A stretch of 64,000 bases of DNA, taken from the NCBI RefSeq assembly GCF_000427625.1, contig NZ_KE386569.1, positions 2,340,899 to 2,404,898 of the forward strand, given 5' to 3'. The notes under the pieces are model-generated. The model did not search any database. It had not been told where the DNA came from and was given only the letters and a program-made list of their open reading frames with translations. This document shows positions 18,118-27,527 of this stretch, in pieces. This DNA is from Methylobacter luteus IMV-B-3098 (GTDB lineage Bacteria; Pseudomonadota; Gammaproteobacteria; Methylococcales; Methylomonadaceae). The position numbers were made by a program, and so were the translations under genes. The stretch's first letter is position 1; each line of letters opens with the position of its first letter.

Positions 18118-18614
18118 CGCAGTAACCCCTGCTGCAAACGCAGCGCGGTTTGCTGGTAGTGGGCATGGCAAAGCGAGAGCCCCAGGGCATCACTCGCATC
18201 GATCTGCAACTCGCCTTGAAGATTCAGCAGAATTTTCACCATGTGCTGGACCTGGAGCTTTTCGGCACTGCCCTTGCCCACCAGTGCCTGCTTGACCTGA
18301 CGGGCGGCGTATTCGAACACCGGCAGACCCGTTACCTGCACAGCGCAGATAGCCGCGCCGCGGGCTTGTCCGAGCTTAAGCGCGGAGTCTGCATTCTTAT
18401 GCATAAAGACTTGCTCTATGGCCATCTGCTCAGGCTGATACAAATCGACAATTTCCAGAATACCATCAAAGATCTGTTTGAGCCGGTCAGGAAAATAATC
18501 GGCTTTAGCGCGGATACTGCCGCTGGCTATATAGCTATAACCGCGAGGCGATTCCTCGATGATGCCGTAACCGGTAATTCTTGAACCAGGATCTATCCCC
18601 AAAATACGCGTCAC
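18114..18614 (-). CDS. ruvC: Crossover junction endodeoxyribonuclease RuvC
   Basis: A 166-aa resolvase with an RNase H-like fold. Catalytic acidic residues are seen in ILGIDPGSRITGYG (Asp 7), MAIEQVFMHKNADSA (Glu) and DASDALGLSLCHAHY (two Asp). It cuts Holliday junctions symmetrically. It heads the compact ruvC-ruvA-ruvB set, each overlapping the next. Confidence 0.95.
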   Translation of the reverse strand: MTRILGIDPGSRITGYGIIEESPRGYSYIASGSIRAKADYFPDRLKQIFDGILEIVDLYQPEQMAIEQVFMHKNADSALKLGQARGAAICAVQVTGLPVFEYAARQVKQALVGKGSAEKLQVQHMVKILLNLQGELQIDASDALGLSLCHAHYQQTALRLQQGLLR

Positions 18615-18665
18615 AATGAATGGTGCCTGCCGATAATAATTTCAAGGCTAAAAAGCCGATATGCC

Positions 18666-19421
18666 TTATGCCTTTTCAGACAACTGCTCCATGATGTCTT
18701 CGCTGATGTCGGCATTGGAATAGACGTTTTGCACATCGTCCAGGTCTTCCAGCCGCTCTATCAGACGCATCATTTTCTCCGCGGTTTCGGCATCGAGTTC
18801 GGTGTTGGTTGATGCCTGCATCGTGATTTCAGCATTGTCAGGCTGAAAACCCGCCGCAATCAGCGCATCCTTGACTTCCAGATAATTCTCCGGCGTGGTC
18901 ATGACATCCTTCGAACCGTCATCGTTGGTCACGACATCCTCTGCACCGGCTTCCAGGGCGGCTTCCATCAGCGCGTCTTCATCAACTGAATCGGCATAAG
19001 TGATAATGCCGACCTTGTTGAACATATAAGCCACGGAACCGTCTGTACCCAGATTGCCGCCCGCTTTACTGAAGGCATGGCGTACTTCGGCAACGGTGCG
19101 GTTGCGGTTATCGGTCAGACAATCAACCATGACCGCCGTGCCGCCGGGGCCGTAGCCTTCATAGCGCACTTCCTCGTAGTGAACGCCTTCCTGCGTACCG
19201 GTGGCTTTTTTGATGGCGTTTTCAATGGTATCGCGCTTCATATTGGCGCCCAGGCCTTTGTCTATCGCCGTCCGCAAGGACGGGTTAGTCGCAGGGTCGC
19301 CGCCGCCGGATCTTGCCGCCACCGAAATTTCTCTGAGGATTTTAGTGAAAAGCTTGCCGCGCAAGGCATCCTGTCCTGCCTTGCGGTGTTTGATATTAGC
19401 CCATTTACTATGTCCAGCCAT
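18666..19421 (-). CDS. yebC: YebC/PmpR-family protein
   Basis: A 251-aa protein starting [19 protein letters not shown], the invariant family start, followed by three alpha/beta domains. Family members are described as DNA-binding regulators and, for some, as translation factors that relieve ribosome stalling. It lies just before ruvC, the classical yebC-ruvC gene order. Confidence 0.94.
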   Translation of the reverse strand: MAGHSKWANIKHRKAGQDALRGKLFTKILREISVAARSGGGDPATNPSLRTAIDKGLGANMKRDTIENAIKKATGTQEGVHYEEVRYEGYGPGGTAVMVDCLTDNRNRTVAEVRHAFSKAGGNLGTDGSVAYMFNKVGIITYADSVDEDALMEAALEAGAEDVVTNDDGSKDVMTTPENYLEVKDALIAAGFQPDNAEITMQASTNTELDAETAEKMMRLIERLEDLDDVQNVYSNADISEDIMEQLSEKA

Positions 19422-19489
19422 TGTCTCTCTCTAGTAACAGTTTAAAATTTATCAATTTTAACATTCTGTCCGGCGCTAATCGATACACT

Positions 19490-20131
19490 TTATAAAATAT
19501 ACGGCAGAACGGCGGTCAAGGAAGGTCCGGCAACATAAACATCGGCTTGTTCATGCACAACAGGCCGGTCCATCACACCGCCAAAGCCGATCACATAAGC
19601 GCCCGCCTGCTTGGCTTCCATATCGGTCTTGCCGTCGCCAATCATAACGACAGAGGCTTGTGGCCTGCTTAACTCCCGGCAACACTCAGCCTTGCCGCCG
19701 GTTCTGGCCAAAGGCGAAGCCTGGTCATAACCGCGATAGCAGCCTTCTTCGTCAAAATAAACATTGACGGCATGCACATGGCTTTCGGCCAGATCCAGAT
19801 ACCGGGCCAAAGGCAATAGCGCCTGCCGGATGCCGCCGCTGATGATATGCAGTTCCTTGCCTTGCGCCGACAGCGTCTCAAACACCTCCTCGGCCCCCTG
19901 GACGATTTCCTCGATATACAAATCCGCCAGCCAGTCGATACTGGACTGATCCGGCCTGATCAGCGACAAACGCTGTCCATAAACCGCTTCCAACGGCACC
20001 TCGCCGTTCATGGCTGCCTCAGTCAACCTGGACATTTCCTCGCCCAGACCAACGCGCCGGGCCAGTTCGTCTACGCCTTCTATCCAGCTTAACGTGCTGT
20101 CGCAATCAAAACAAACGATATTGAAACTCAT
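19490..20131 (-). CDS. serB: Phosphoserine phosphatase-like HAD hydrolase (SerB)
   Basis: A 213-aa HAD-superfamily phosphatase. Motif I is FDCDSTLSWIEG with the nucleophile Asp, motif II is ISGGIRQAL, and motif III is VMIGDGKTDMEA. It lies 9 bases after serA on the same strand, which supports the last step of serine synthesis. It lacks the N-terminal ACT-like extension of enterobacterial SerB, so it belongs to the short form. Confidence 0.87.
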   Translation of the reverse strand: MSFNIVCFDCDSTLSWIEGVDELARRVGLGEEMSRLTEAAMNGEVPLEAVYGQRLSLIRPDQSSIDWLADLYIEEIVQGAEEVFETLSAQGKELHIISGGIRQALLPLARYLDLAESHVHAVNVYFDEEGCYRGYDQASPLARTGGKAECCRELSRPQASVVMIGDGKTDMEAKQAGAYVIGFGGVMDRPVVHEQADVYVAGPSLTAVLPYIL

Positions 20132-20140
20132 AATTGAAAC

Positions 20141-21724
20141 TCACAAATTAATCTGTGTCGCTTTATGCACGGCTGCAATGCCACACAGTTGCTGCAATAA
20201 ATCATCAGTTAATGGTTTGGAAACACTGATGACTGCCATGGCCTGATTCTGGTTATCGGCCGTACTAACTTCCATTCGGGAGATATTGATATCGGCATTA
20301 CCCAATACGGCACTGATAGCCGATATCACGCCCGGTTTATCATCATGGCGGGTAATCAATACTGTACCTGCGGGCACGACTTCAATATCGAACTGATCAA
20401 TGGAAATGAGGCGCGGATGGCGACCACCCAGCAAGACACCGGCCAGCGCAATGCTTTGGTCCGCGTAATGCCCGATTACCTTGATCAGCGACAGGTAATC
20501 CTGCGTTTCGTGCGTTTTTGACTCGATCAGGGAAATGCCCTGGCGCCGCGCGATATTTTCGGCATTGACGCGATTGACCGGTACCGAGACCTGTCCGCTC
20601 AGCACGCCTATCAGCGCAGACACCGAAACGGGGCGCGCCTCGACCTCCGCCGCCTTGCCGAACAGCGCCACCTCGATTTTTTCCAGCGGCTTGGGAGCCA
20701 GATTAACCAGCACCTTGCCCAGAATATTGGCCAGCGTCATAAACTCTTGCGCCCGTTTCAGCTCTTCGGCCGACAATCTGGGCAGGTTCAAGGCATTAAC
20801 CGCCTCTCCGGTTTTCAGAAAAGTCACGGCCTGCCTGGCGATCTCCACGCTGACTGCGACTTGCGCTTCCGACGTGGATGCGCCCAGATGCGGCGTAAAC
20901 ACGATATTATCCAGTTCCAGCAAGGGTGAATTGGCTGGCGGCTCATGCTCATAGACATCAAGCGCCGCGCCGGCGATCTGGCCGTTCTTCAAGGCGTCAT
21001 ATAATGCACTCTCATCGATCAGCCCGCCTCTGGCGCAGTTAATCAGCATTGCCTCTTTTTTCATCATGGTCAGCTGGCTGCTGCCTATCAGGTTGCGTGT
21101 TTTCTCGATCAGCGGGCAATGCAGGGTCAGGTAGTCGGCCTGCCTCAACAATTCGTCGAGTTCCACGGACTCCACGCCGAACTCCTCGAATATCTCCGGC
21201 GTGACAAAAGGATCGTGCGCGATCACGCGCATTTTCAGGCCCAAACCGCGCTGAGCGACGATGCGTCCTATCGTGCCAAAACCGACGATGGCCAGCGTCT
21301 TATACGCGACTTCAGCCCCCATCAGTCTGGAACGCTCCCATTTGCCCGCGCGGATCGAGCGGTCGGCCACCGGCAAGTGCCGGCTCAGCGACATCATGTG
21401 TGCGATGGCCAATTCAGCCGTGGTCGTGGCATTGGCATCAGGCGTATTCATAACGATAATGCCCTGTTCCGTGGCTGCGGCCAGATCGACATTATCGACG
21501 CCGATGCCGGCACGGCCTATCAGCTTCAGGCGCTTGCCGGCCTGCAACACTTTTTTGGTGACTTTTGTATCGCTGCGTATCAGCAGCGCATCATAGTCGC
21601 CGATAATATTGCAGAGCCCTTCTTCATCCAATCCCGTCTCGATATGCAGCTGTATATCGGACTGATCATGTAAATAATTGATACCCGCTTCTGCCAATTT
21701 GTCTGAAATAAGAATTTTCTTCAT
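20141..21724 (-). CDS. serA: D-3-phosphoglycerate dehydrogenase SerA
   Basis: A 527-aa enzyme for the first step of serine synthesis. It has a substrate-binding domain, an NAD-binding domain (IVGFGTIGRIVAQRGLG, residues about 145-161), and catalytic Arg/Glu/His regions with NCARGGLIDESAL and FTPHLGASTSEAQ. An intervening domain and a C-terminal ACT domain (about 455-527) complete the long, actinobacterial/cyanobacterial-like architecture. It is read together with serB. Confidence 0.94.
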   Translation of the reverse strand: MKKILISDKLAEAGINYLHDQSDIQLHIETGLDEEGLCNIIGDYDALLIRSDTKVTKKVLQAGKRLKLIGRAGIGVDNVDLAAATEQGIIVMNTPDANATTTAELAIAHMMSLSRHLPVADRSIRAGKWERSRLMGAEVAYKTLAIVGFGTIGRIVAQRGLGLKMRVIAHDPFVTPEIFEEFGVESVELDELLRQADYLTLHCPLIEKTRNLIGSSQLTMMKKEAMLINCARGGLIDESALYDALKNGQIAGAALDVYEHEPPANSPLLELDNIVFTPHLGASTSEAQVAVSVEIARQAVTFLKTGEAVNALNLPRLSAEELKRAQEFMTLANILGKVLVNLAPKPLEKIEVALFGKAAEVEARPVSVSALIGVLSGQVSVPVNRVNAENIARRQGISLIESKTHETQDYLSLIKVIGHYADQSIALAGVLLGGRHPRLISIDQFDIEVVPAGTVLITRHDDKPGVISAISAVLGNADINISRMEVSTADNQNQAMAVISVSKPLTDDLLQQLCGIAAVHKATQINL

Positions 21725-21819
21725 AAGGCAATTCTCCGGAAGACGACGCGCTAAATGGACCTATAGACTAACAGCTTTGCTATAATCCCGATATTAACAA
21801 TAGTTGACACTTTAGAATA

Positions 21820-22320
21820 ATGAAATTTAAAGACTGGTTTCTGGGTTTGTTGTTACTGGCATTGATTGCGGCAGGTCTCTGGATAGGCCTTAGCAAAACC
21901 GTGACGCCGGCACCTGATGCGACTTTCACGACCATTACCGGCAAAAAAATCGCCCTGAATACGCTGCGCGGCAAGCCTGTGCTGGTCACGTTCTGGGCAA
22001 CCGATTGCCCCGGCTGCATGGAAGAAATCCCGCATCTGATCGATCTTTACAGGAATTATCATGAGCGGGGACTGGAAATCATCGCCGTCGCCATGTACTA
22101 CGACCCGCCCAATCACGTCGTCACCCTGACTAAAGACAAGTCGCTGCCTTACGAGGTTGCACTGGATTTGCAGGCCGAGCATGCCAGAGCTTTCGGCGAT
22201 GTACGGCTCACGCCGACCACGTTCCTGATCACGCCTGACGGATCGATTGCGCTGCAGAAAATCGGCGCGTTTGACCCTGATGACATGAAGACCCGTATTG
22301 AAGCTATGCTAAAAGGATAA
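21820..22320 (+). CDS. TlpA-like membrane-anchored thioredoxin
   Basis: A 166-aa periplasmic thioredoxin with an uncleaved N-terminal membrane anchor (residues 6-24). The active site is WATDCPGCMEEIPHL (CPGC at about 65-68). The later motif LTPTTFLITPDG contains the cis-proline. Such proteins reduce disulfides, often for cytochrome c maturation or metal centres. It is divergent from serA, and is followed 3 bases later by hemJ; the run continues into cytochrome-containing sox genes. Confidence 0.85.
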   Translation: MKFKDWFLGLLLLALIAAGLWIGLSKTVTPAPDATFTTITGKKIALNTLRGKPVLVTFWATDCPGCMEEIPHLIDLYRNYHERGLEIIAVAMYYDPPNHVVTLTKDKSLPYEVALDLQAEHARAFGDVRLTPTTFLITPDGSIALQKIGAFDPDDMKTRIEAMLKG

Positions 22321-22323
22321 GCC

Positions 22324-22749
22324 ATGCTCTGGTTAAAAGCATTTCACTTGATTTTCATGGTCACCTGGTTCGCCGGCCTGTTCTACCTGCCGCGCCTGTA
22401 TGTCTATCACGCCATGAGCGATGACGAAATCAGCAACGAACGCTTCAAAATCATGGAGCGCAAACTGTATTACGGCATCACCACGCCGGGCATGATCCTG
22501 ACCTTCGTCTTCGGCATCTGGATGCTGGCCGACTATGCCTGGGCCCTGTACGGGACGGCCGGCTGGCTGCATGCCAAGCTGGCGCTGCTGGCCTTGCTGG
22601 CGGTCTATCATATTTTCTGCGGACTCTGGCTGCTCGATTTTAAGCACGACCGCAACCGGCGCAGTCATGTCTTTTACCGCTGGATGAATGAAGTGCCGGT
22701 CCTGTTTCTGCTCGGCATTGTGATTCTGGCCGTCATTAAACCCTTCTGA
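22324..22749 (+). CDS. hemJ: Protoporphyrinogen IX oxidase HemJ-like membrane protein
   Basis: A 141-aa protein with four membrane helices and the family hallmarks LKAFHLIFMVTWFAGLFYLP near the N-terminus and MERKLYYGITTPGMI in the second helix. HemJ oxidises protoporphyrinogen IX in heme synthesis in many bacteria lacking HemG or HemY. The stop overlaps the thiD start as ATGA. Confidence 0.88.
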   Translation: MLWLKAFHLIFMVTWFAGLFYLPRLYVYHAMSDDEISNERFKIMERKLYYGITTPGMILTFVFGIWMLADYAWALYGTAGWLHAKLALLALLAVYHIFCGLWLLDFKHDRNRRSHVFYRWMNEVPVLFLLGIVILAVIKPF

Positions 22750-23531
22750 TGATGAACCGACCCGTTGTACTGTGCTTCTCCGGCCACGATCCCAGCGGCG
22801 GCGCCGGCGTGCAGGCCGATATCGAGACCCTGGTCAGCCACCAATGCCATGCCGCCAGCGTGATCACGGCCCTGACCGAACAGGATACGCACAATGTCAA
22901 AAAGCTGATTCCGCAAAAGCCGGACGACATCATCAGCCAGGCTACCACGCTATTGGCCGACCTGCCGGTCAAGGCCATCAAAATCGGCCTGATCGGACAT
23001 CATGACACGGCCGCCGCCATTCATGCGATATTGACCAGACATCCGCAAATCCCGGTTGTACTGGACCCGGTACTGGCGGCAGGCGGCGGCGCCGAACTGG
23101 CAAGCGAACGGTTGATTGCGGCTGTCACGAACCTGTTGCTGCCCTGCACGACTATGCTGACGCCCAACAGCGAGGAAGCGCGCAGATTGACCGGCCTGAC
23201 CGATCTGCATGACTGCGGTCTGGCGCTGCTCGATAAAGGCTGCGATTATGTGCTGATTACCGGCACGCATGAAACTTCGCCCGCGGTCAGCAATCAACTG
23301 TTCCATGGCGGCCGCTGCCTCGAAACCTTTACCTGGGACCGGCTGCCGGCCAGTTACCATGGCTCCGGCTGCACGCTGGCGTCAGCCGTGGCCGGCCTGA
23401 TCGCGCAGGGCCTCGACCCTTTCCAGGCTGCCATGGAAGCCCAGGACTATACCTGGCACGCCCTGGAGGCCGCCTACCAGCCCGGCCAGGGCCAGCACAA
23501 CCCCAACCGTTTTTTCTGGATCGACGACTGA
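22749..23531 (+). CDS. thiD: Hydroxymethylpyrimidine/phosphomethylpyrimidine kinase ThiD
   Basis: A 260-aa ribokinase-like enzyme that phosphorylates HMP twice in thiamine synthesis. The substrate loop HDPSGGAGVQADIET lies at residues about 13-27. The C-terminal catalytic motif YHGSGCTLASAVAGLIAQG holds the anion hole and base Asp-equivalent region (about 203-221). It is overlapped by hemJ upstream and by thiE downstream. Confidence 0.93.
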   Translation: MMNRPVVLCFSGHDPSGGAGVQADIETLVSHQCHAASVITALTEQDTHNVKKLIPQKPDDIISQATTLLADLPVKAIKIGLIGHHDTAAAIHAILTRHPQIPVVLDPVLAAGGGAELASERLIAAVTNLLLPCTTMLTPNSEEARRLTGLTDLHDCGLALLDKGCDYVLITGTHETSPAVSNQLFHGGRCLETFTWDRLPASYHGSGCTLASAVAGLIAQGLDPFQAAMEAQDYTWHALEAAYQPGQGQHNPNRFFWIDD

Positions 23532-24163
23532 TGAAATTCCCACAGACCGGTCTCTACGCGATCACGCAGACCGACCACAAAACCATCGACATGATTATTG
23601 AAGAAGTCGCGGCGGCAATCCGCGGCGGCGCTGCCGTCGTGCAGTATCGCGACAAGAACCCCATCGATGCCGCCCTGCTGGCCCGCGAACTGGTCAAACT
23701 CTGCCATCGCCGAGACGTGCCGCTGATAATCAATGATGATGTCGAACTGGCCGTTCAAACGGGCGCCGACGGCGTTCACCTGGGCAAGGAGGACGGCCAT
23801 ATCGCCGAGGCCAGAAAGCGGCTGGGCGCGGACGCCATTGTCGGCGTGTCCTGTTATGACTCGGTCGCACGCGCCATCGAAGCCGAACGGGAAGGCGCAA
23901 CTTACGTAGCCTTCGGGCGATTTTTCCCGTCCTCATCGAAGCCGCTGGCCGCGCCCGCGCAAATCGAAACACTCAGACAAGCCAAACGCGCGTTGCGCAT
24001 TCCCATCGTGGCCATAGGCGGCATCCTGCCCGACAACGGCGCACCCTTGCTGGAAGCCGGCGCCGGGGTGCTGGCGGTCATCGGCGGTATTTTTGACCAT
24101 CAGCCCGAACAATCGGCCCGCGCGTATTTGCCTTTATTCAAGGAAGAACCCGTACTGCCATGA
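23531..24163 (+). CDS. thiE: Thiamine phosphate synthase ThiE
   Basis: A 210-aa TIM-barrel enzyme joining HMP-PP and thiazole phosphate. It has VVQYRDKN (residues about 36-43), INDDVELAVQTGADGVHLGK (about 71-90) and the phosphate-binding VAIGGILPDN (about 160-169). Its start overlaps thiD, and its stop overlaps soxX by 4 bases. I see no TPP riboswitch in front of this run. Confidence 0.93.
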   Translation: MKFPQTGLYAITQTDHKTIDMIIEEVAAAIRGGAAVVQYRDKNPIDAALLARELVKLCHRRDVPLIINDDVELAVQTGADGVHLGKEDGHIAEARKRLGADAIVGVSCYDSVARAIEAEREGATYVAFGRFFPSSSKPLAAPAQIETLRQAKRALRIPIVAIGGILPDNGAPLLEAGAGVLAVIGGIFDHQPEQSARAYLPLFKEEPVLP

Positions 24164-24501
24164 AATTCGGCTTCATCGCCTTTATTTTGTTGCTGCCCGG
24201 CAGCGGCATGGCCGACATCCCGAAACAGCGGCTGGACGAAGGCAGGCAGATTGCATTCGACCGCAATAAAGGCAACTGTCTGGCTTGCCATGTGATTGCA
24301 GACGGCGAATCGCCGGGCAATATCGGCCCTGCGCTGGCGGCGATTCCAGGCCGGTTTAAGGACAAGCAGCAACTGCACGAACAGATCTGGGACGCGACGC
24401 GCTTCAACCCCGAAACCAGCATGCCGCCGTTCGGCAGAAACCGCATTCTCGATGCAGAAGAGATCGACAAGGTCGTCGATTATCTCTGGAGTCTGGAATG
24501 A
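24160..24501 (+). CDS. soxX: Sulfur-oxidation c-type cytochrome SoxX
   Basis: A 113-aa periplasmic monoheme cytochrome with a signal peptide ending GMA. The heme motif CLACH is at residues 45-49, and the axial Met lies in PETSMPPFGRN. SoxX pairs with SoxA to attach thiosulfate to SoxY. It is the first of the soxX-Y-Z-A run. The coupling to thiE by a 4-base overlap is unusual. Confidence 0.9.
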   Translation: MKFGFIAFILLLPGSGMADIPKQRLDEGRQIAFDRNKGNCLACHVIADGESPGNIGPALAAIPGRFKDKQQLHEQIWDATRFNPETSMPPFGRNRILDAEEIDKVVDYLWSLE

Positions 24502-24530
24502 CTTATCAAACACAGACCGGAGTAGCCATC

Positions 24531-25001
24531 ATGCCCGTCAATCGTAGAGAATTTCTGAAAAAATCCGTATCGTTCGGCGCCTGTTCCATGGCCCTGGCCA
24601 GCGGTTTGCTGAAGTCTGATCCGGCTCATGCGGAATGGCTCGCCGAGCAGTTTGCCCGGCACAAACTGGAAGAAACGCTGAAAACGCTATTCAAGGATGC
24701 GAAGATCACCGAAAGCGATAAAATCGATATCCAGATACCGCAAATCGCGGAAAACGGCGCCGTGGTGCCGATCACCGTCACCAGCCGTCTTGATGGCGTC
24801 GAAAACATTTCCATACTGGTCGAGAAAAATCCCGTGCCGCTGGCCGCCCGGTTCGACCTGTCGCCCGAACTTGAGCTTTCTGTATCGACCCGCCTGAAGA
24901 TGGCCGAAACATCCGATGTCATCGTCATCGTGCAGGCCGGCAATAATCTTTACAGTGCCCGGCAAACGGTCAAAGTCACGATCGGCGGCTGCGGAGGTTG
25001 A
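24531..25001 (+). CDS. soxY: Thiosulfate carrier protein SoxY
   Basis: A 156-aa periplasmic carrier. A twin-arginine signal (NRREFLKKSVSFGACSMALA) begins at residue 4 and ends near AHA. The protein ends in the conserved swinging arm VTIGGCGG, whose cysteine carries the sulfur substrate. I chose the ATG at 24531 because it begins directly with the Tat signal; a start 33 bases upstream overlaps soxX. Confidence 0.92.
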   Translation: MPVNRREFLKKSVSFGACSMALASGLLKSDPAHAEWLAEQFARHKLEETLKTLFKDAKITESDKIDIQIPQIAENGAVVPITVTSRLDGVENISILVEKNPVPLAARFDLSPELELSVSTRLKMAETSDVIVIVQAGNNLYSARQTVKVTIGGCGG

Positions 25002-25002
25002 C

Positions 25003-25314
25003 ATGAACAGCATCAAGATTCGAACCAAACGCATCGACGGCAAGACCCAGATCAGAACCCTGATTTCTCATCCGATGGAACACGGCCGCAACATCGACAA
25101 AAATACCAATCAGCCGATTCCGGCGCACTTTATCCAGGAGCTGACCGTCAAACATAACGGCAAGGTGATCGCCAGTTGCGCGATGGGCGCCAGCGTTTCC
25201 AAAGACCCGTATTTCGCCTTCATGCTGAAAGGCGGCGAACCGGGCGATAAAATCACGATCAGTTGGGTGGACAATCTTGGCCAGCAGGATTCTGAAGAAC
25301 ACATTATCAAGTAG
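25003..25314 (+). CDS. soxZ: Thiosulfate oxidation partner SoxZ
   Basis: A 103-aa immunoglobulin-like protein that forms the heterodimer with SoxY. It has the family features IRTLISHPMEHGR and DPYFAFMLKGGEPGD. It starts 1 base after the soxY stop and overlaps the start of soxA by 38 bases. Confidence 0.93.
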   Translation: MNSIKIRTKRIDGKTQIRTLISHPMEHGRNIDKNTNQPIPAHFIQELTVKHNGKVIASCAMGASVSKDPYFAFMLKGGEPGDKITISWVDNLGQQDSEEHIIK

Positions 25315-26137
25315 CGCCTTACTGCTTGGCGGTTTTATAGGCGTATTGGCGCTGCCTTCGCATGCCGATCCGCAGCAGGATCAGCAGAAATTCCAGCGGC
25401 ATTACCAGCAACTGTTCCCCAAGCTCAAATTGCCGGACTATGCCGACGGCGTTTATGCGATCGATCCGATCGCGCGCCAGTCCTGGTTGGCAATAGAGGA
25501 GTTTCCGCCTTATGACGAGGCCATAGAACAGGGCGAAGCCTTATTCAACACGCCCTTTAAAAACGGCCATCGTTATGCCGATTGCCTGCCCGATAAAGGC
25601 ATCGCCATTGCTCATGAATACCCTCGATGGGATCGCGATAAGGGCGAAGTCATCACCTTGGCCAGGGCCATCAATGACTGCCGCGCCGAAAACCGGGAAG
25701 CCCCCTTGCCCTATGAAAAAGGCGACATGGCTCAACTGCTGGCCTTTATGGCATTTACCTCGCGCGGCAAGCCGATCTCGATCACGATACCGGCCGACGA
25801 TCCGCGCGCCCTGGCCGCCTACCAGCAGGGCAAGGATTTTTACTACCAGCGCCGCGGCCAGCTGAATTTCGCCTGCGCTACTTGCCATGTGCAAAACGCC
25901 GGCAAACAGCTGCGCTCCGAAATCCTGAGCCCGTCCCTCGGGCATACCAGCCACTGGCCGGTTTATCGGCTAAAATGGGGCGAAATGGGCACGCTGCACA
26001 GGCGCTTCAGGGAATGCCTGGAACAGATCAAAGCCCGGCCCATCCCGGCCCAAAGCCCGGAATTTAGGAATCTGGAGTATTTTCTAAGTTTTATGGGCAA
26101 CGGCATTCCCACCAACGGACCCAGCACGCGAAAATGA
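25277..26137 (+). CDS. soxA: Sulfur-oxidation c-type cytochrome SoxA
   Basis: A 286-aa periplasmic cytochrome. A signal peptide ends SHA at about residue 30. One heme motif, CATCH, lies at about 200-204. The cysteine that serves as unusual heme ligand in this family is in RRFRECLEQI near the end. A non-heme Cys pair earlier (YADC, INDC) suggests the first heme site has become a disulfide, as in monoheme SoxA. The start is uncertain: the frame begins with TTG inside soxZ. Confidence 0.9.
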   Translation: MASRILKNTLSSSALLLGGFIGVLALPSHADPQQDQQKFQRHYQQLFPKLKLPDYADGVYAIDPIARQSWLAIEEFPPYDEAIEQGEALFNTPFKNGHRYADCLPDKGIAIAHEYPRWDRDKGEVITLARAINDCRAENREAPLPYEKGDMAQLLAFMAFTSRGKPISITIPADDPRALAAYQQGKDFYYQRRGQLNFACATCHVQNAGKQLRSEILSPSLGHTSHWPVYRLKWGEMGTLHRRFRECLEQIKARPIPAQSPEFRNLEYFLSFMGNGIPTNGPSTRK

Positions 26138-27393
26138 TTACGACCCAACCCAGCTGCAACGATATCTATGAGCCCGGCCTGATTCCCGTCAAAGACGCGC
26201 TGGCCCGGATATTGGCCGCCGTGCCTATGATCAGCGGCCATGAGCGCCTCAACATCGAGCGTGCCAGAGGCCGCACGCTTTGCGAACCGGTCATCTCGAC
26301 CCTCAATGTGCCGGCGCATACCAATTCTGCTGTCGACGGCTACGCGCTGCATGCCGAAGACTTGCCCGATCAAGGCACAGGCCGGCTTGAAATCATAGGC
26401 CAGGCGCTTGCCGGCAGGTCATACACGGGCAATACGGGACGAGGTCAATGTATTCGTATTATGACCGGCGCACCCCTGCCGGAAGGACTGGACACCGTCG
26501 TCATGCAGGAACAGGTTCAACTGTCCGGCAACTTCATCGAACTGGACAACCGGCACAAGCCTGGCCAGAACGTTCGCCAGGCCGGCGAGGACATCCGGCA
26601 GGGGCAAACCATTCTGCAACCGGGCAAATACCTGACGCCGCCCGACATCGGCCTGTGTGCCTCGCTCGGCATTGCCGAAATCAACGTGCGCAGAAAACTT
26701 AAGATAGCCATCGCCTCGACCGGCAACGAAGTGTTCGGCATCGGCCAGACACCCGGCACAGGCGGCATATACGACAGCAATCGCTACAGCCTGCTGGCGG
26801 CGCTGGATAGGCCCGATATCGAAGTCACCAATTTAGGCATACTGGCAGACGATCCCGACTCATTGCTGAATAGTTTCGAGGAAGCCGGCACCTATGCCGA
26901 TGTGATCATTTCTTCCGGCGGCGTCTCGGTCGGCGAGGCCGATTACACGAAAACGGCGCTGCAGGCCTCCGGCCAGGTCGAATTATGGAAAGTGGCTCTC
27001 AAGCCGGGACGGCCCCTGGCTTTCGGACGGATCGGCAAGGCCGCGTTTTTCGGCCTGCCCGGCAATCCCGTCGCCGTCATGGTGACGTTTTATCAGTTTG
27101 TCCTGCCTGCCCTGGAAAAAATGCTGGGCGTCAACAACAAACCGATCGTACCGACCTTCATGGCCAGAACCACCGAAAACCTGCGCAAAAAACCCGGCCG
27201 CACCGAAATCTATCGCGGCATCATCGAACAGAACGAGAACGGCGAGTGGACCGTGAAAACGACCGGCAAACAGGGCTCGGGGATTTTACGTTCGATGAGC
27301 CTGGCAAACGCATTCATTATTCTTGACCATGACAGCGCCGGCGTCAAAGCCGGTGAGTGGGTGACGGTGCAGCCTTTTTCGGGGTTGTTTTAG
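26134..27393 (+). CDS. moeA: Molybdopterin molybdotransferase MoeA
   Basis: A 419-aa enzyme that inserts molybdate into adenylylated molybdopterin. It has the MoeA N-terminal domains (TNSAVDGYALHAEDL at about residues 67-81, IRIMTGAPLPEGLDTVVMQE at about 110-129), a MogA-like domain with SSGGVSVGEADY (about 260-271) and KPGRPLAFG, and a small C-terminal domain. It overlaps soxA by 4 bases and is the last gene of the plus-strand run. Confidence 0.93.
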   Translation: MITTQPSCNDIYEPGLIPVKDALARILAAVPMISGHERLNIERARGRTLCEPVISTLNVPAHTNSAVDGYALHAEDLPDQGTGRLEIIGQALAGRSYTGNTGRGQCIRIMTGAPLPEGLDTVVMQEQVQLSGNFIELDNRHKPGQNVRQAGEDIRQGQTILQPGKYLTPPDIGLCASLGIAEINVRRKLKIAIASTGNEVFGIGQTPGTGGIYDSNRYSLLAALDRPDIEVTNLGILADDPDSLLNSFEEAGTYADVIISSGGVSVGEADYTKTALQASGQVELWKVALKPGRPLAFGRIGKAAFFGLPGNPVAVMVTFYQFVLPALEKMLGVNNKPIVPTFMARTTENLRKKPGRTEIYRGIIEQNENGEWTVKTTGKQGSGILRSMSLANAFIILDHDSAGVKAGEWVTVQPFSGLF

Positions 27394-27394
27394 G

Positions 27395-27464
27395 GTAGGC
27401 TGGGTTGAAAAACCCAGCACAGCCACCCATGCCGGGTTTCCGCTAAAGCTCCAACCCAGCCTAC
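27395..27464. repeat. GTAGGCTGGGTT palindromic repeat, copy 1
   Basis: The 70-base unit starts GTAGGCTGGGTT and ends AACCCAGCCTAC, so the ends are inverted repeats. The interior has AAACCCAGC and GCCGGGTTTCCGCTAAAGCT. It lies just after moeA. Related copies are at 27769, 31080 and 35539, with degenerate ones at 51782, 54145 and 61620. The form resembles REP or small MITE-type elements. Confidence 0.75.
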
Positions 27465-27527
27465 GCGTGCTGGCACTTTTAACAGCGGTAGATACTCTGT
27501 TCAAAGTCAACCAATCTGGTCGTTTTT

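Noticed and set aside
22324-22760. Possible TPP riboswitch before thiD
   Set aside because: thiD overlaps hemJ, and I see no pattern of the conserved CUGAGA/ACCUGA core on either side.
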